NCBI GenBank assembly: GCA_019426215.1
Contig: CM033393.1
Span: 3,444,046 to 3,508,045, forward strand
DNA from: Buddleja alternifolia
Lineage: Eukaryota; Streptophyta; Magnoliopsida; Lamiales; Scrophulariaceae
Direction: 5' to 3'
Length of the DNA: 64,000 nucleotides
Shown here: one piece after another, positions 1-10,836 of the stretch
Layout: every line of letters begins with the position of its first letter
Numbering within the stretch: position 1 is the first letter of the stretch
Made by a program: the position numbers and the translations under genes
Notes under the pieces: model-generated
What the model was told of the DNA's origin: nothing
The model's database searches: none
What the model saw: the letters and a program-made list of their open reading frames with translations, nothing else

Positions 1-305
1 TCTACAGTAACCCGATTCTTCATGAATAATTGAAAAAGAAAAAGAGAAAAAAAAAGAGAAGAGAAGCAGTGAAAGACCAGAGAAAAGTGGGAGTCTCGCA
101 TCTGAGAGAGAGACGATGAAAAAGATATTACAGTTTCTGAGACGCGGGTTTGTGGGCTTTGAAAAATGACATCATTTGACTATTATACCCTTGATCCAAT
201 TAGAATCAATATTTCCACCTGTTTTTTTATTCCATTTGGACTGTTGGATTTAATGGATCCAATGGTATAGATTGGGTCTTATATTTATCTAATATAGGGT
301 ATGTA

Positions 306-503
306 TTAGACTTTGACCATATATATATATATGTATATTATACACATAATATTATTAATGTAGAAAATGCATAATAATGTAAATAAAGATACCCAAAGTT
401 TCACTATATATATAAATATATATATATATGTATATATTATACACATAATATTATTATATAGAAAATGCATAATAATGTAAATTAAAGATACCCAAAGTTT
501 CAT
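306..503. repeat. Direct duplication with TA-rich microsatellite
   Basis: Two copies of a roughly 85-bp segment lie about 99 bp apart. Each has a (TA)n run, then TACACATAATATTATTA, AAAATGCATAATAATGTAAA and AGATACCCAAAGTTTCA. The first spans about 319-402 and the second about 420-503. It lies upstream of the first P450 gene. Open frames here are repeat artefacts. The rest of 1-973 shows no gene; it holds a purine-rich stretch at 28-125 and AT-rich sequence. Confidence 0.8.
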
Positions 504-973
504 TTAAATTTTTTAATTATTTCTATAAATAATTCCATGATTTTTTTAGAATCGAAACCGAAATTATGAATATTCTTGAATTTCTCTCAAAACTTTCGTA
601 AAGTTAATATCCTGAAATTTATAATGAAATCAATATTAACACCTTGGTTAGGCTATGAGGACACGCTTTAGTTATCCGCAAAACAACTTCAAATTACACA
701 CATATTGTCAACACATGGCGGGCCGTCTGTGTTCACAATTACTCTATTATTAATTATTATACACTTCAAAATTTGCCATTTGCGGAATAAACAATAATTA
801 AACCTCTTTACACCATAAATTGCAGAGAAAGAAGTTCTAAAAGGAAACCTACCTCAAGCATGCCAAAACAGACTCCAATACCGCCGCCATCATTCTTCAT
901 CTAATTAGGCTGCCCATAACAAGGACTATTTAAATCTCTCTATCGTTTAGGATAAAACAATATATTGTACCAA

Positions 974-982
974 CTATAAATA
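974..982 (+). promoter_or_regulatory. Probable TATA box of first P450 gene
   Basis: CTATAAATA lies 134 bp upstream of the ATG at 1116, which would put the transcription start near 1010 and give a 5' leader of about 100 nt. The leader is rich in C and T, as is common for plant core promoters. Inference from motif and spacing only. Confidence 0.5.
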
Positions 983-1980
983 TTCAAAGACGTACCCTAA
1001 AAGTCTGCAACTTTACTACCCCATTTTTCTCAATTTCCTAAACTTTCTTATTTCCATTTTCACACCGATTTGAAATTCAAATTCACGTTCTTTTAAAAAA
1101 CAAAAAGAAACTATTATGGCCTGGCTTTGGATAGCACTATTTGCGATCATTGTTCTATATCAAATACTTCTAAACCTGAAGAAGAAGAAAAAACTGCCTC
1201 CCGGTCCAATAGCGCTACCAATATTAGGCCATATCCACCTGTTTACAAAAAACCTCACCAAATGTTACACCATCTAGCCCAAAAACATGGCCCTATCATG
1301 CACATGCGCTCGGCTACGTGCCCGTAGTCGTCGTATCATCGCCTGCTGCAGCCGAGCTCGTCCTCAAGACGCATGATCTCGTTTTCTCTGGCAGGCCTCG
1401 TCTCCAGGCCTCAAAGTATATTAGCTATGACCAGAGAAACATCATCTTCGCCTCTTATGGTCCATACTGGCGCAACATGCGCAAATTGTGCACATTGGAG
1501 TTGCTTAGCCACCTCAAGATCAAACAGTTTCAACCCATGAGAAGGACGGAGCTAGGACTTTTGGTAAGTTCACTCAAACAGGCTGCTAAAATACACGAAA
1601 TTGTGGATGTCAGCGCGAAAATTGCAGCATTGAGTGGGGATATGACTTGTTTGATGGTGTTTGGGAGGAAATATGTTGACAATGATTTGGATGAAAAAGG
1701 GTTTAAAGCTGTGATTGAGGAGGCATTGCAAGTGGTGGCTACTCCTAATCTTGGAAATTATTTTCCATGTTTGAGGGTTCTTGATCTTCAGGGGTTGACT
1801 CGTAGCGTGAAGCGAGTTAGCAAGACTTTTGATGAGTTCCTGGAAAAGATTATTGATGATCATGTTCAGAACAAGGAAAACAATGAAACTCAAGATTTTG
1901 TGCATACCATGATGGGAATTATGGAGTCAGGAGAAGCTGGATTTGAATTCGATCGTCGCAATGTCAAGGCTGTGCTTCTG

Positions 1981-4085
1981 GTAAGTTCAATTGTGTCTAT
2001 ATATAAAAACTCTTAATATATATATATATATATATATGTTACATATAAAATGAAATACAAGATAAAACACAACGTTGGAATAAGATATTCAAAGTAATAT
2101 AGTCCTTTGTTCAAAATTCTTGTTTTTTTCGTATGTTTCACTTTTCATATGCACAATTACGCACCATGTATATAAAATTGTCCCTTAAATCAATAGATAT
2201 CGTGAATTTTATACCATGGCATGTACATATGAAATACAAGATAAAATGTAAAGTTGGAAAGGAAGATACAAAGTGATTTTCACTTAATGGAAATTAAACT
2301 TGGATGCCTTGGTGGTTGTCCATTTTGCTATAATAGATTTTACTTTTGGCTAAAAGAGTACCCTCTAATCTATATATAGGGAGCTTTGAACTTAATCTCT
2401 CATCCTAATAATTTGTGTAGCCGACATCTAATCTTTTCAAAATGTTCCTGCACGACAAAATTGTAAATTTAGTCCGAGATACGGCTATTTTAATTTTATA
2501 GTCCTATGGTTTACGTCATTTTAGAAAAAGTCTCAGTAATTTGACAAAGTTGCAATATTAGTCCATTTTTTAAACAATGTTGATCCCACGCTTTATTTTC
2601 TAACAGAATGGTAACTGCGCCCTGAAAGTATATAACTTGTATCAAACACCTCTTAAACATATTTTTTTGTCATGTACCCTCCCCCCCTACTTGTATACGG
2701 GTCTATTTTATACAACTTGTATAGTTTAATGAGCAAAATGTTATTTTTAAAAAAACTATTCCGTTAGTTTCCGTTAATTTTACCGGAAACTGAATTTTCG
2801 GACTAACATTGTTTAAAAAAAGGACTAATATTGCACCATTTTTAAATCATTGGGATTATTTCTAAAATCACGTAAAGTGTGGAACCAAAACTAAAACCAC
2901 CATATGAAACTAAATTTGCAATTTTGCCGTTCCTGCACCCTTCTTCAGATCCCTGTGTATAATATTTTGTTGCAGATTTTAAAATACTTTAAGCTATGTG
3001 CAATCACTTTACTCCATCCAAATAGCACATTAGACCATATAACTCAATTAAAATATTGTACTTCGCCATTGCATCCTAATTTTGGTTGAATAAAGTAGAA
3101 TATAGTAAAAAAAAAACCCTTATTTTGATTGAATAAAGTAGAATATATATTGCAACATAAATTTTTAAGAGCTAATTTCTTGTCAAATATGTATACTGAT
3201 ATATATATATATATATAATAATCAATTCCAGTTGGCTTATCATTAGAAACCATTTTTATTTTTATGCTTTTAGACGCTCAAGTAGGCTAGATAATCAAAA
3301 ATAATTTTTTATGACTATCCTTGAGTCTATTGTTATGATATATATCTGCATTTTTTTTTAATGAGTAAGACGGCCGCTTGGGCTAAATTTAGGATAGGGA
3401 GCACAACTAGTGGATTATATAATGGCCATCACCTTTTTCATTTATCATTATTAGAAACTCCATGCTTTCATATATCGTACCTTTAATTATACATAATTTT
3501 AATGTAATAAATAATACATTGTTCTTGTGATTTTACATACGTCCTACATTGACCAAAGAATAGATATAAAGTTAAATTTAATTACAATACATAAATGTAG
3601 GACAATCAATAATTAATAATTACAAATTACTCAAAGTAACTAAAATGTCCACATATAATAGCCAAGAGGATGCCATATGAAAAAATATTGGTGAATATTC
3701 GACTTTATTCAATTAAAACAAGAATTCCATGATGAAGTGCACAATCCCAAATTGTTTCGATGGTTCAACGTGTATTTTTTTAAGTTGAAATGGCAAAGTA
3801 TACATGCTTGAACGTATCTAACCATCTCCGACCAAATATTCAACTAGAAAACCGGTCATGGATCAGAGTATTTTTTAAAACTTCTGAACGGTTGTGCTGT
3901 CTGTGCGGAAATCGATAATTCACGAATTTGGTGGAAGTTAACAACCCCATAGGTTTGGTATATGCTTTACCATTTAGTTTTCCACAACTTTGGATCTATC
4001 TATTATTCTGCTACACAATCAATGTAAAAACACTAAATTAAGAAGATTGAAAAAGAAAATGTTGCCTTTTTTTCTTTTTATGTAG
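1981..4085 (+). other. Large intron of first P450 gene
   Basis: The donor is CTG|GTAAGT and the acceptor is TTTATGTAG|GAT. The related gene at 37.7-39.5 kb has a 242-bp intron at the same phase-0 site. The extra length here includes a (TA)n run at 2014-2037, the fold-back element at 2449-2932, a short local duplication (GAATAAAGTAGAATAT, about 3085-3146), and AT-rich sequence in which I recognise nothing. Confidence 0.85.
2449..2932. mobile_element. MITE-like fold-back element inside P450 intron
   Basis: The two ends are imperfect inverted repeats of about 130 bp. The left arm (about 2449-2590) carries TTTACGTCATTTTAGAAA and GCAATATTAGTCC. The right arm (about 2800-2932) carries their reverse complements, TTTCTAAAATCACGTAAA and GGACTAATATTGC. 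No coding capacity is visible. The outer boundaries and target duplication were not resolved. It accounts for about a quarter of the intron expansion. Confidence 0.65.
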
Positions 4086-4697
4086 GATATGCTTATAGCA
4101 GGAATGGACACTTCATCTGTAGCAGCGGAATGGACACTTTCAGAACTTATTAGGCACCCAAAAATAATGAAGAAACTCCAGAAGGAATTGGCAGATGTCG
4201 TGGGCATGGACCACATGGTGGAGGAATCACACCTCGACAAACTTGAGTACTTGGGTTTCGTTGTGAAGGAAACACTTAGGCTCCACCCTGTCGCCCCATT
4301 GTTAATCCACGAGTCCATGGAAGATTGCATTGTTGGTGAATTCCATATTCCAAAAGGAACACGACTTATAGTGAATGTCTGGTCTATTGGCAGAGACCCT
4401 AATGTATGGGAAGACCCTCAAAAGTTTACACCAGATAGGTTTATTGGGAGCAATGTAGATCTTCAGGGACATGATTTTCAGCTTTTACCATTTGGGTCTG
4501 GCAGAAGAAGGTGCCCGGGGTTGAATTTGGGGCTCATAGTTGTCCGGTTAATTGTGGCACAATTGGTGCACTGTTTTGATTGGGAGCTTCCTAATAATAT
4601 GATTCCTAGTGATTTGGATATGACCGAGCATTTTGGTTTAGTGACAGGAAGAAATAAGCATCTTAAGGCTATTCCTACTTATCGATTGCGTAAATGA

Positions 4698-4974
4698 GTA
4701 GTGAGTTATTACAAGACAATACAGTCAGATTTTAATGTTGACATGATCCCACTTAAAATGGATGTGAGTATCTTTTATAATTTATAAAACCTTCGATGCG
4801 CATAAGATATTTTTTAATGGGGCTAAATATAATCCCACCCTGTTAGGATTATACCACTCGAATACTGTAGAGAATAGAATAGTGTAGGACTTTAATGATG
4901 TAATTGTGAACTTATTTAATTAATGAAAAAGATTTATTGCTGTTTTACGTAATTTTTTATAGGTATTCATAAGT
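4698..4974. other. 3' flank of first P450 gene, no gene seen
   Basis: AT-rich sequence after the TGA. No coding frame, structural RNA or repeat boundary is recognisable; the polyadenylation site cannot be fixed. Confidence 0.5.
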
Positions 4975-5790
4975 AGTGTTCAATTATTTATCCTTGTATG
5001 CAAGAGTAGACCTTCCATTCCTTTATGAGATAAAGAAGTAGGCACTAGAGCAGGGTCCAATACTTGTGTACTCAATGAGTTCGCAATTCATAGAGTCTCA
5101 AAGTCATGACTTGTATAATGTAGGTTTTGACACGAGATTTGGCAGTCAAACACTATTGGATAGTGGGAGCTTATAATCTAGGTGCACTGATGGGTTCAAT
5201 GCATTCGAAAATAAGTCGCATCAATTCTACCGCATGGCACTTATTGATAGTCAATGACAAAATTGATTAGTTGTTATAAATATGTGTGAACCTTCGACTA
5301 GCTAGGGGTCAAGTTAAAGATATGCTTATGACATCAGGTCTTTCATTAAAGTAATTACACTCAATTCACCCTTTTGGTAGGGCCGACCTCGAAATGCGAC
5401 CTTGATGGGAAAATAGTAATCTGACCTGATATCCAAGAGCGGATTCATTTTCTCGTAAGTGAACGAGCTTATATCCTCTACGTCAATAAGTAAGTCAGAT
5501 TATAAGTTCGAAGCAATCCAGTTGCTTAGACACTAGACGAAGCATATCTTGACTTATTATTATCCAAGCATATAGACAAATCTATGAGTTTGATGTCACC
5601 ATGACTCTTACTTGACTGAGATATTTAAATGAAACCCATACGGTATTCATAACGAGAAAGATTAAAATTAATCCAATCATTGGTTTTCTTCTGGGTTTCG
5701 ATGTGGGTCATGCCATTGGCTAGATGTTACCCACATCTTTTTGTTTCCTATAATTGCCAATTGAAACGAACATAAAGAATCACGCTTGGT
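4975..5790 (+). mobile_element. Degenerate copia LTR remnant (LTR family A)
   Basis: Sequence blocks follow the same order as the complete LTR at 23634-25283: a GACTTGTATAATG...TTTTGACA block, ATAGTGGGAGCTTAT, CATTCGAAAATAAG, CAATTCACCC, GACCTCGAAATGCGA, ATGACTCTTACTTGACTGAG, GGGTTTCGATGTGGGT and ACGAACATAAAGAATC. It is much more diverged than the other copies in the window, and no terminal TG...CA was found. Confidence 0.6.
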
Positions 5791-5799
5791 GGAATGTAT

Positions 5800-6665
5800 A
5801 TGGAATTAAGGGAGTTTACATTGATGGGTGTTCTGGGTATGTCATACCAAAATTTATTTATTTATTTATTAAATTAATAGATAACCAAACTAATTAACCA
5901 TTAGATGATTTTATTAGTTTTTAAAAATTATAATTAAATAATTAATTATTTTCTTCGAGAAAAAATCAATCAATTCATTAATTGGTCGATTTGATTAATT
6001 ATTATTTAATTAGATTAAGTAATGTGTTTAATTAAAAATTAAAGCCAAGGTTCGTTGAGGGCACCCGCATGGGTGGGCCATTTTGAGAAATGACTAGTGT
6101 ATTTAACTAAGTACAAGTCTGAATCCACTGATAGATTCAAAGAATTCAAGGCTTTAGTAGAAAATCAAACTGGACATGGTATCTACGATTAAATCGTGGA
6201 AGTGAATATATGTGTGATGAGTTTGATTGCTTTATAAGGGAACATGGAATTAAGGGAGTTTATGTTGATGGCCAATTTAGGTATTTTACACTGAATTGAT
6301 TTATTGGATAAATTAATAGAGAAATAAATTAAAATCTTTAGATGATTTTGTTAATTTTTTTAAAATAAGGATTAACTAAAAAAATATTTTCTTGAAGGAG
6401 AAAATTGATGAATTGGTTGATTTAATTAATTATTCTTTAATTGGATTGAGTAATTAAGTCATGACTCGATTGAGTACCCCAGATGGGCGGGCCGTTTGGA
6501 GAAATGGTTCGTGTATTTAATGAAGTATAAATCTGAATCATTTGATAGATTCAAAGAATTTAGAGCTTTAATAGAAAATCAAAGAGGAAATCATATAAAA
6601 GCTCTACAATCAGATCGTGAAGGTGAATATATGAGTTATGACTTTATGACTTTATAAAGGAACAT
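5800..6665 (+). repeat. Tandem duplication in decayed copia DNA (integrase fragment)
   Basis: Two diverged copies of a unit of about 430 bp lie head to tail, about 5800-6243 and 6244-6665. Each starts with GGAATTAAGGGAGTTTA, contains a T/A-rich block, then GGGTGGGCC or GGGCGGGCC, and ends with a fragment translating as a copia integrase stretch (KSESFDRFKEF-like) with GATTCAAAGAATT and a 3' GGAACATG. The second copy continues directly into the pol remnant. Confidence 0.65.
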
Positions 6666-7836
6666 GAATTAGTATTGTGACGTACATCACTAGCAACTAC
6701 ACAATTAAATCAGGTAACCGAACATAGGAACCAAAGCCTTGTTAGATATAGTTCGATCCATACTCAGCTACACAAACTTACCATATATTTATGGAGGCAT
6801 GCACTCCTTACTGCAACACACATCTTAAATTTATGTCCATGACTCCGTATGAGATTTAGAGAAATAGGAAACCAAACCTCAACTACATTAGGGTTTTGGG
6901 ATGTGTTGTCTATATCAAGAAAACAAAGATAGAAAAAATGGAAGCTAGGTCCCTTAAAGTGTGTTTCATCGGATATCCCAAGGATTCCACAGGATGCCTC
7001 TTTTACATGCACGATAATCAAAGGATCATTATTGCTTTAGAGACCTATTTTATCAAAGATGAGTTTATTCGAGAAGGTGTAACATGTAGAGAGATTGTTC
7101 AAGATGAACAGTTCAAAAATCATAGAGTGACACCCGTTCACGAAATTTGAACCAAACCTATTGTGACACAACACCATTTCAAAGATCTGGCCGCCTGAGA
7201 GGTATGTATATCTATTACAAGAAGAGCTGGGACTCCACACTGTAGCAGGTGGAGATCTTGGGACGACTCCTCTACTTATGATCAAGCGATAGTGGATATT
7301 AACTCTGCGAGATGGCAAGAAGCTATGCAAGAGGAAATAGATTCGATGCATTCCAACTAGTTTTGGACTCTAGTAGACCGACCCGAAGGTGTAGTACCTA
7401 TTGGGTGTAAGTGGATCTATAAGAGAATGATTGGTCTGAATGAAAATGTTGACACCTACAAAGTTAGGCTTGTGGCAAAAGATATAGTCTAAAGAAAGGA
7501 ATTGACTATCAATATAACTTTTTGCCTGTAGCCATGATCAAGTCTATCCTCATTATAATTGCAATAACTGCACATCTTGAATATGAGATATAGCAGATGG
7601 ATGTGAATACGGTTTTTCTGAATGGATTACTCTAGGAGGATATCTATATGGAACAGTCTAAGAACTTTACGTCACAGACTGTTATCCGTAAGGTGTGTAA
7701 GCTTAAAATATCCATTTATGGACTTAAGAAGGCATCTTGAAGTTGAAATCATCGCATTGATGAAGTTGTCAAGGCGTTTGATTTCATCAAGAATGAAGAT
7801 GAGCCTTATGTTTAGAAGAAGGTTAATGGGAGAAAG
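6510..7836 (+). pseudogene. Ty1/copia integrase-reverse transcriptase remnant
   Basis: A decayed polyprotein with many stops and frameshifts. Recognisable in order are an integrase core piece (ALQSDREGEYMS, about 6600-6640), the integrase tail VYIKKTKIEKMEARSLKVCF followed by IGYPKD (frame from 6896), the RVT_2 start WTLVDRPEGVVPIGCKWIYK (about 7365-7430) and the RT block QMDVNTVFLNG near 7595-7627. The sequence breaks off at 7836/7837, where an LTR in the opposite orientation starts. It is part of the same copia family as the remnants at 20347-21545 and 28560-30190. It makes no functional product. Confidence 0.8.
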
Positions 7837-9243
7837 TGTTGTGAATCCTGATTCATGCACAGTGGAGATATGAAATCGAGTTTTATCGATTTACTAACCT
7901 TTTTGTAGAATTCGAAGACTTGATCTACACGGTATCAACAATCCTAGATCCTTGCCTTTAGATATCACGCCGAAAAAAGACTTGAAGAAAAATCCACCTT
8001 CTCTTGCTCAATAAAGACCGATGGTTTTAAGAGAGGGGTGAGATAATTTTTCTCTTCTTTTCTTTGCTGTCAAATTTATTATGAGAGTCTTAGGTTTTTT
8101 CAACTGGGTATTGTGCATCTATATGGGATGATGAGCTTGGAATTAATTGATTCCTTGAGCCCACCGAACCCAAAATACAAGCCTACCATCAATCCTCATT
8201 AGGCTAAGTTCACTTTCAACTTAGTCCAATTATTAATTAAGTCCAAAATATTTTAATCTAATTAAAATATGATATTAATTAATAATCAACTAAATTAATT
8301 AATCTAATAATTAATTTAGGATAGGATGAATATAATAAATAAATTTAATTATTTATTAATATTTTATTTTCATTAATCTAATTTATCAAATAAATTCATT
8401 TTTTCATCAAATGAAAAATTACCTAATTAATTTATGTTATTTGACAAAGAAAGAATTTATTCGCTTAATTCCTCAAAAGAGTGACTCTCTAGGCTCGTCT
8501 CAATTGCCATTGGGAGGAAACCAAAGATGTGAGTTTTGCCTAGCCAATCACGTGGACTCACAACGAAACCCAATTGAGATCAAATCTATTAGATCAACAT
8601 GAACCTTTTGGTCACAGACACCATGTGACTATAAGCCCTTCACTGTAACATCCCGATCTAGTGAGAGTCGTGGTTTGTGTTAAACTCACAGGACTCGATG
8701 TTATACTTAATAAATCATAGTAAGATGAAATTACCAAACTAACCTTGTGTTATACACAAGTTTGTTTTCCTACTTTGGCCAAAGACTTATAATTTCATTT
8801 ACCTATGATCACACAGAGTGTTCACTCGTTTACTACTCAAAACAGTGAATCCCATATTGGCAATTACCAAACCATTGCTACTTGTCCATCTGAATCGCAC
8901 TTCGAGGTTGATCTCACTTATGGAAAAATTGGATGTAATTACTCTAATAACTCATTCAGTATCACAAGTACAATCTTCGTGAATCCTCCGGTGTAAGGCT
9001 CACGCACACTACCGTGACCTGGAGTAATTACCCATGTGCTTGAATTACGGTGAGTCATCTTTGAATATATCAATTTCATTGATATATTTATGGCATAAGC
9101 TCCCACTATTCCATAGTGACCAACTGACACTCCTTGTCAAAGCTTGAGTCATACAAGTCAGGTATAATGCCCAATTAAAACTTTTCGACTTGCAAACATT
9201 TTTTAAGTAATCAAGGAACTGATACTTCTAATGTCGATCTCCT
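7837..9243 (-). mobile_element. Copia LTR family A, minus orientation (left arm of palindrome)
   Basis: Read on the minus strand this is an LTR of the family seen whole at 23634-25283. Its 3' end is the TTCACAACA at 7845-7837, beside the truncated pol remnant. It lacks the first ~190 bp including the terminal TGTTAGG. Shared blocks include the GCGTGATATC leader region, the GTGACACTCACATC-type block, and the GACAAGGAGTGTC block. From 8185 to 9243 it pairs with the inverted copy that follows. Confidence 0.75.
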
Positions 9244-10358
9244 CAAACCATGATGTGATGTATAGATGAGCATGAGGAGATCGACACTAGAATTTTCGGT
9301 TCCTTGATTACTTAAAAAGTTTCGCAAATCGAAGGGACTTAATTGGGCATTATAACCAGCCTTGTATGATGCAAGCTTTGACAAGGAGTGTCGGTCAGTC
9401 TCTATTGAATAGTGGGAGCTTGTGCCATAAATATATCAATAGAATTGATATATTCGAACATGGCTCGTCGTAATTCAATCACATAGGTAATTACTCGCTG
9501 ACTGTCAATGATTGAGTTACAGGTCACGATAATGTGCGTGAGCCTTAGACCTGCGGATTCACGAAAATTGTACTTGCAACACTAAATGAGTTATTAGAGT
9601 AGTTACATCCAATTCACCTGTAGGTGAGATCAACCTCGAAGTGCGATTCAGATAGACAAGTAGCAATTGTTCGGTTATTACCAATATGGAATTCATTGTC
9701 TCGAGTAGTAAACAAGTTAATGTCCTATGCGATCATAGGTAAATGAAATTATAAGTCTTTGGCCAAAGCAGGAAAACTAACTTGTGTGGAACATAAATGG
9801 TAGCTTGGTAATTCCATCTTACTATGATTTATTAAGCACAACATGGAGTCCTGTAAGTTTGACATATACCATGACTCTCACTCGATCGGGATGTTACAGT
9901 GAAGGTCTTATACTCACATGGTGTTTATAACCAAAAGGTTCATATTGATCTAATAGATTTGATCTCAACTGGGTTTCGGTGTGAGTCCATCTGACTGGCT
10001 AGGTGACACTCACATCCTTGGTTTTCTTCCAATGTCAATTCAGACGAACATTGAGAGTCGCGCGTTTGAGGAAGCAAGCGAAGAAATTCTTTCGTTGTCA
10101 AATAACATAAATCAAGTAGTTTTCCATTTGATGGACAAATTAATTTATTTGATTAATTAGATTAATGGAAACAAATTAATATAAATAATTAGATTTATTT
10201 ATTATATTCATCCTATCCTAAATTAATTATTAGATTAATTAATTTAGTTGATTATTAATTAATATAATATTTTAATTAGATTAAAATATATTGGACTTAA
10301 TTAATAATTGGACTAAATTGGAAGTCAACTTAGCCCAATGAGGGTTGATGGCTAGGTT
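8185..10358. repeat. Giant head-to-head LTR palindrome
   Basis: The left arm (8185-9243) and right arm (9275-10358) are inverted copies of the same copia LTR, separated by a 31-nt spacer. At the centre GTCGATCTCCT (9233-9243) faces AGGAGATCGAC (9275-9285). Matching blocks run the whole length, for example GACAAGGAGTGTC, GATATATTTATGGCATAAGC against its inverse, AGACTTATAATTTCATTTACC against its inverse, and TTGACTTCCAATTTAGTCC-like outer ends. By eye identity is high but clearly below 100 percent, so it is not a fresh assembly duplication. Transcription through it would give a hairpin of about 1.05 kb per arm. Confidence 0.85.
9275..10358 (+). mobile_element. Copia LTR family A, plus orientation (right arm of palindrome)
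   Basis: Plus-oriented LTR piece that also lacks the 5' terminal ~190 bp and stops at about 10358, short of the leader segment and terminal CA found in the complete copy at 23634-25283. Sequence such as GGTAATTACTC, GAGTTATTAGAGTAGTTA, CCTCGAAGTGCGATTCAGAT and AGCCCAATGAGG aligns block by block with that copy. Confidence 0.75.
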
Positions 10359-10836
10359 GCACGGATACTCCTAAAAAAGCCCCGGTGCAGTGTCGGATAC
10401 TCTTTGGACACGGATACGTGTCGGATACGCATGCCCCTAATTTTTAAAAAAATAAAAAATAAAGGACACCGTATCGGACACGGAAATGTGTGTGTCCGAT
10501 ATATTTTCGGACCTAGATCACATAATTGGTCGGTTAATCCCGCCGATCCGGCGCTTGGGTCGAGCTCCGGCGACTTTGGAGCAGGAGCGCCGCCTCATGC
10601 CGCTTTAACATACACTAAAGCGCAACCTAAGTTTTCTAAATTTGCGACGGCTGAGATGGCGTACAAAAATGGAGGGGAAGGTCCGAAGATGAAGATCTTA
10701 CTCAGATGGTGTGGCGACAGATGAGATGATAGGTAGAAAACCTTGATAGCTAGAAAAAAAGTGTTTATAGTGAACGGTCTAGAGATTTGGAGGAAAAGGA
10801 AATAAAATATGAAAAGCCAAGAAGAAGCCGGGAAAA
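10359..10836. other. Unclassified GC-richer insert with GTGTCGGATACG motifs
   Basis: Short repeated motifs (GTGTCGGATAC, GGACACGGATACGTG, GTATCGGACACGG, GTGTGTCCGATA) occur in both orientations at about 10390-10510. They are followed by a GC-rich stretch (about 10520-10720) with no recognisable domain. It may be a fragment of a DNA transposon; I cannot classify it. The copia integrase frame begins at about 10837. Confidence 0.4.

Larger units (their letters stand above)
1116..4697 (+). pseudogene. Cytochrome P450, CYP71 clan (CYP71AU/CYP736A-like), two frameshifts in exon 1
   Basis: Heme-thiolate monooxygenase normally anchored to the ER by its N-terminus; the substrate cannot be told from sequence. 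Exon 1 is 1116-1980 and exon 2 is 4086-4697, split by a phase-0 GTAAGT...TGTAG intron of 2105 bp at the usual CYP71 site before the I-helix. Visible are a hydrophobic N-terminus, the LPPGP hinge, I-helix AGMDTSS, ExxR (KETLRLHP), PDRF and the heme loop [10 protein letters not shown] with its Cys codon at 4512-4514. Exon 2 has the same length (612 bp) as in the relative at 37746-39472. Exon 1 has two single-base losses compared with that relative, near 1253 and near 1310; the first frame stops at 1275-1277. Everything else is well conserved, so this is either a young pseudogene or a functional gene with two assembly errors, one of which sits beside an A6 run. Confidence 0.85.

Noticed and set aside
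306..503. Minus-strand 65-codon open frame
   Set aside because: It is made of the TA-rich direct repeat and reads as Ile/Tyr repeats; no domain and no conservation signal.
8411..9130. Short open frames in the LTR palindrome
   Set aside because: They fall in LTR sequence present in several copies without frame conservation.
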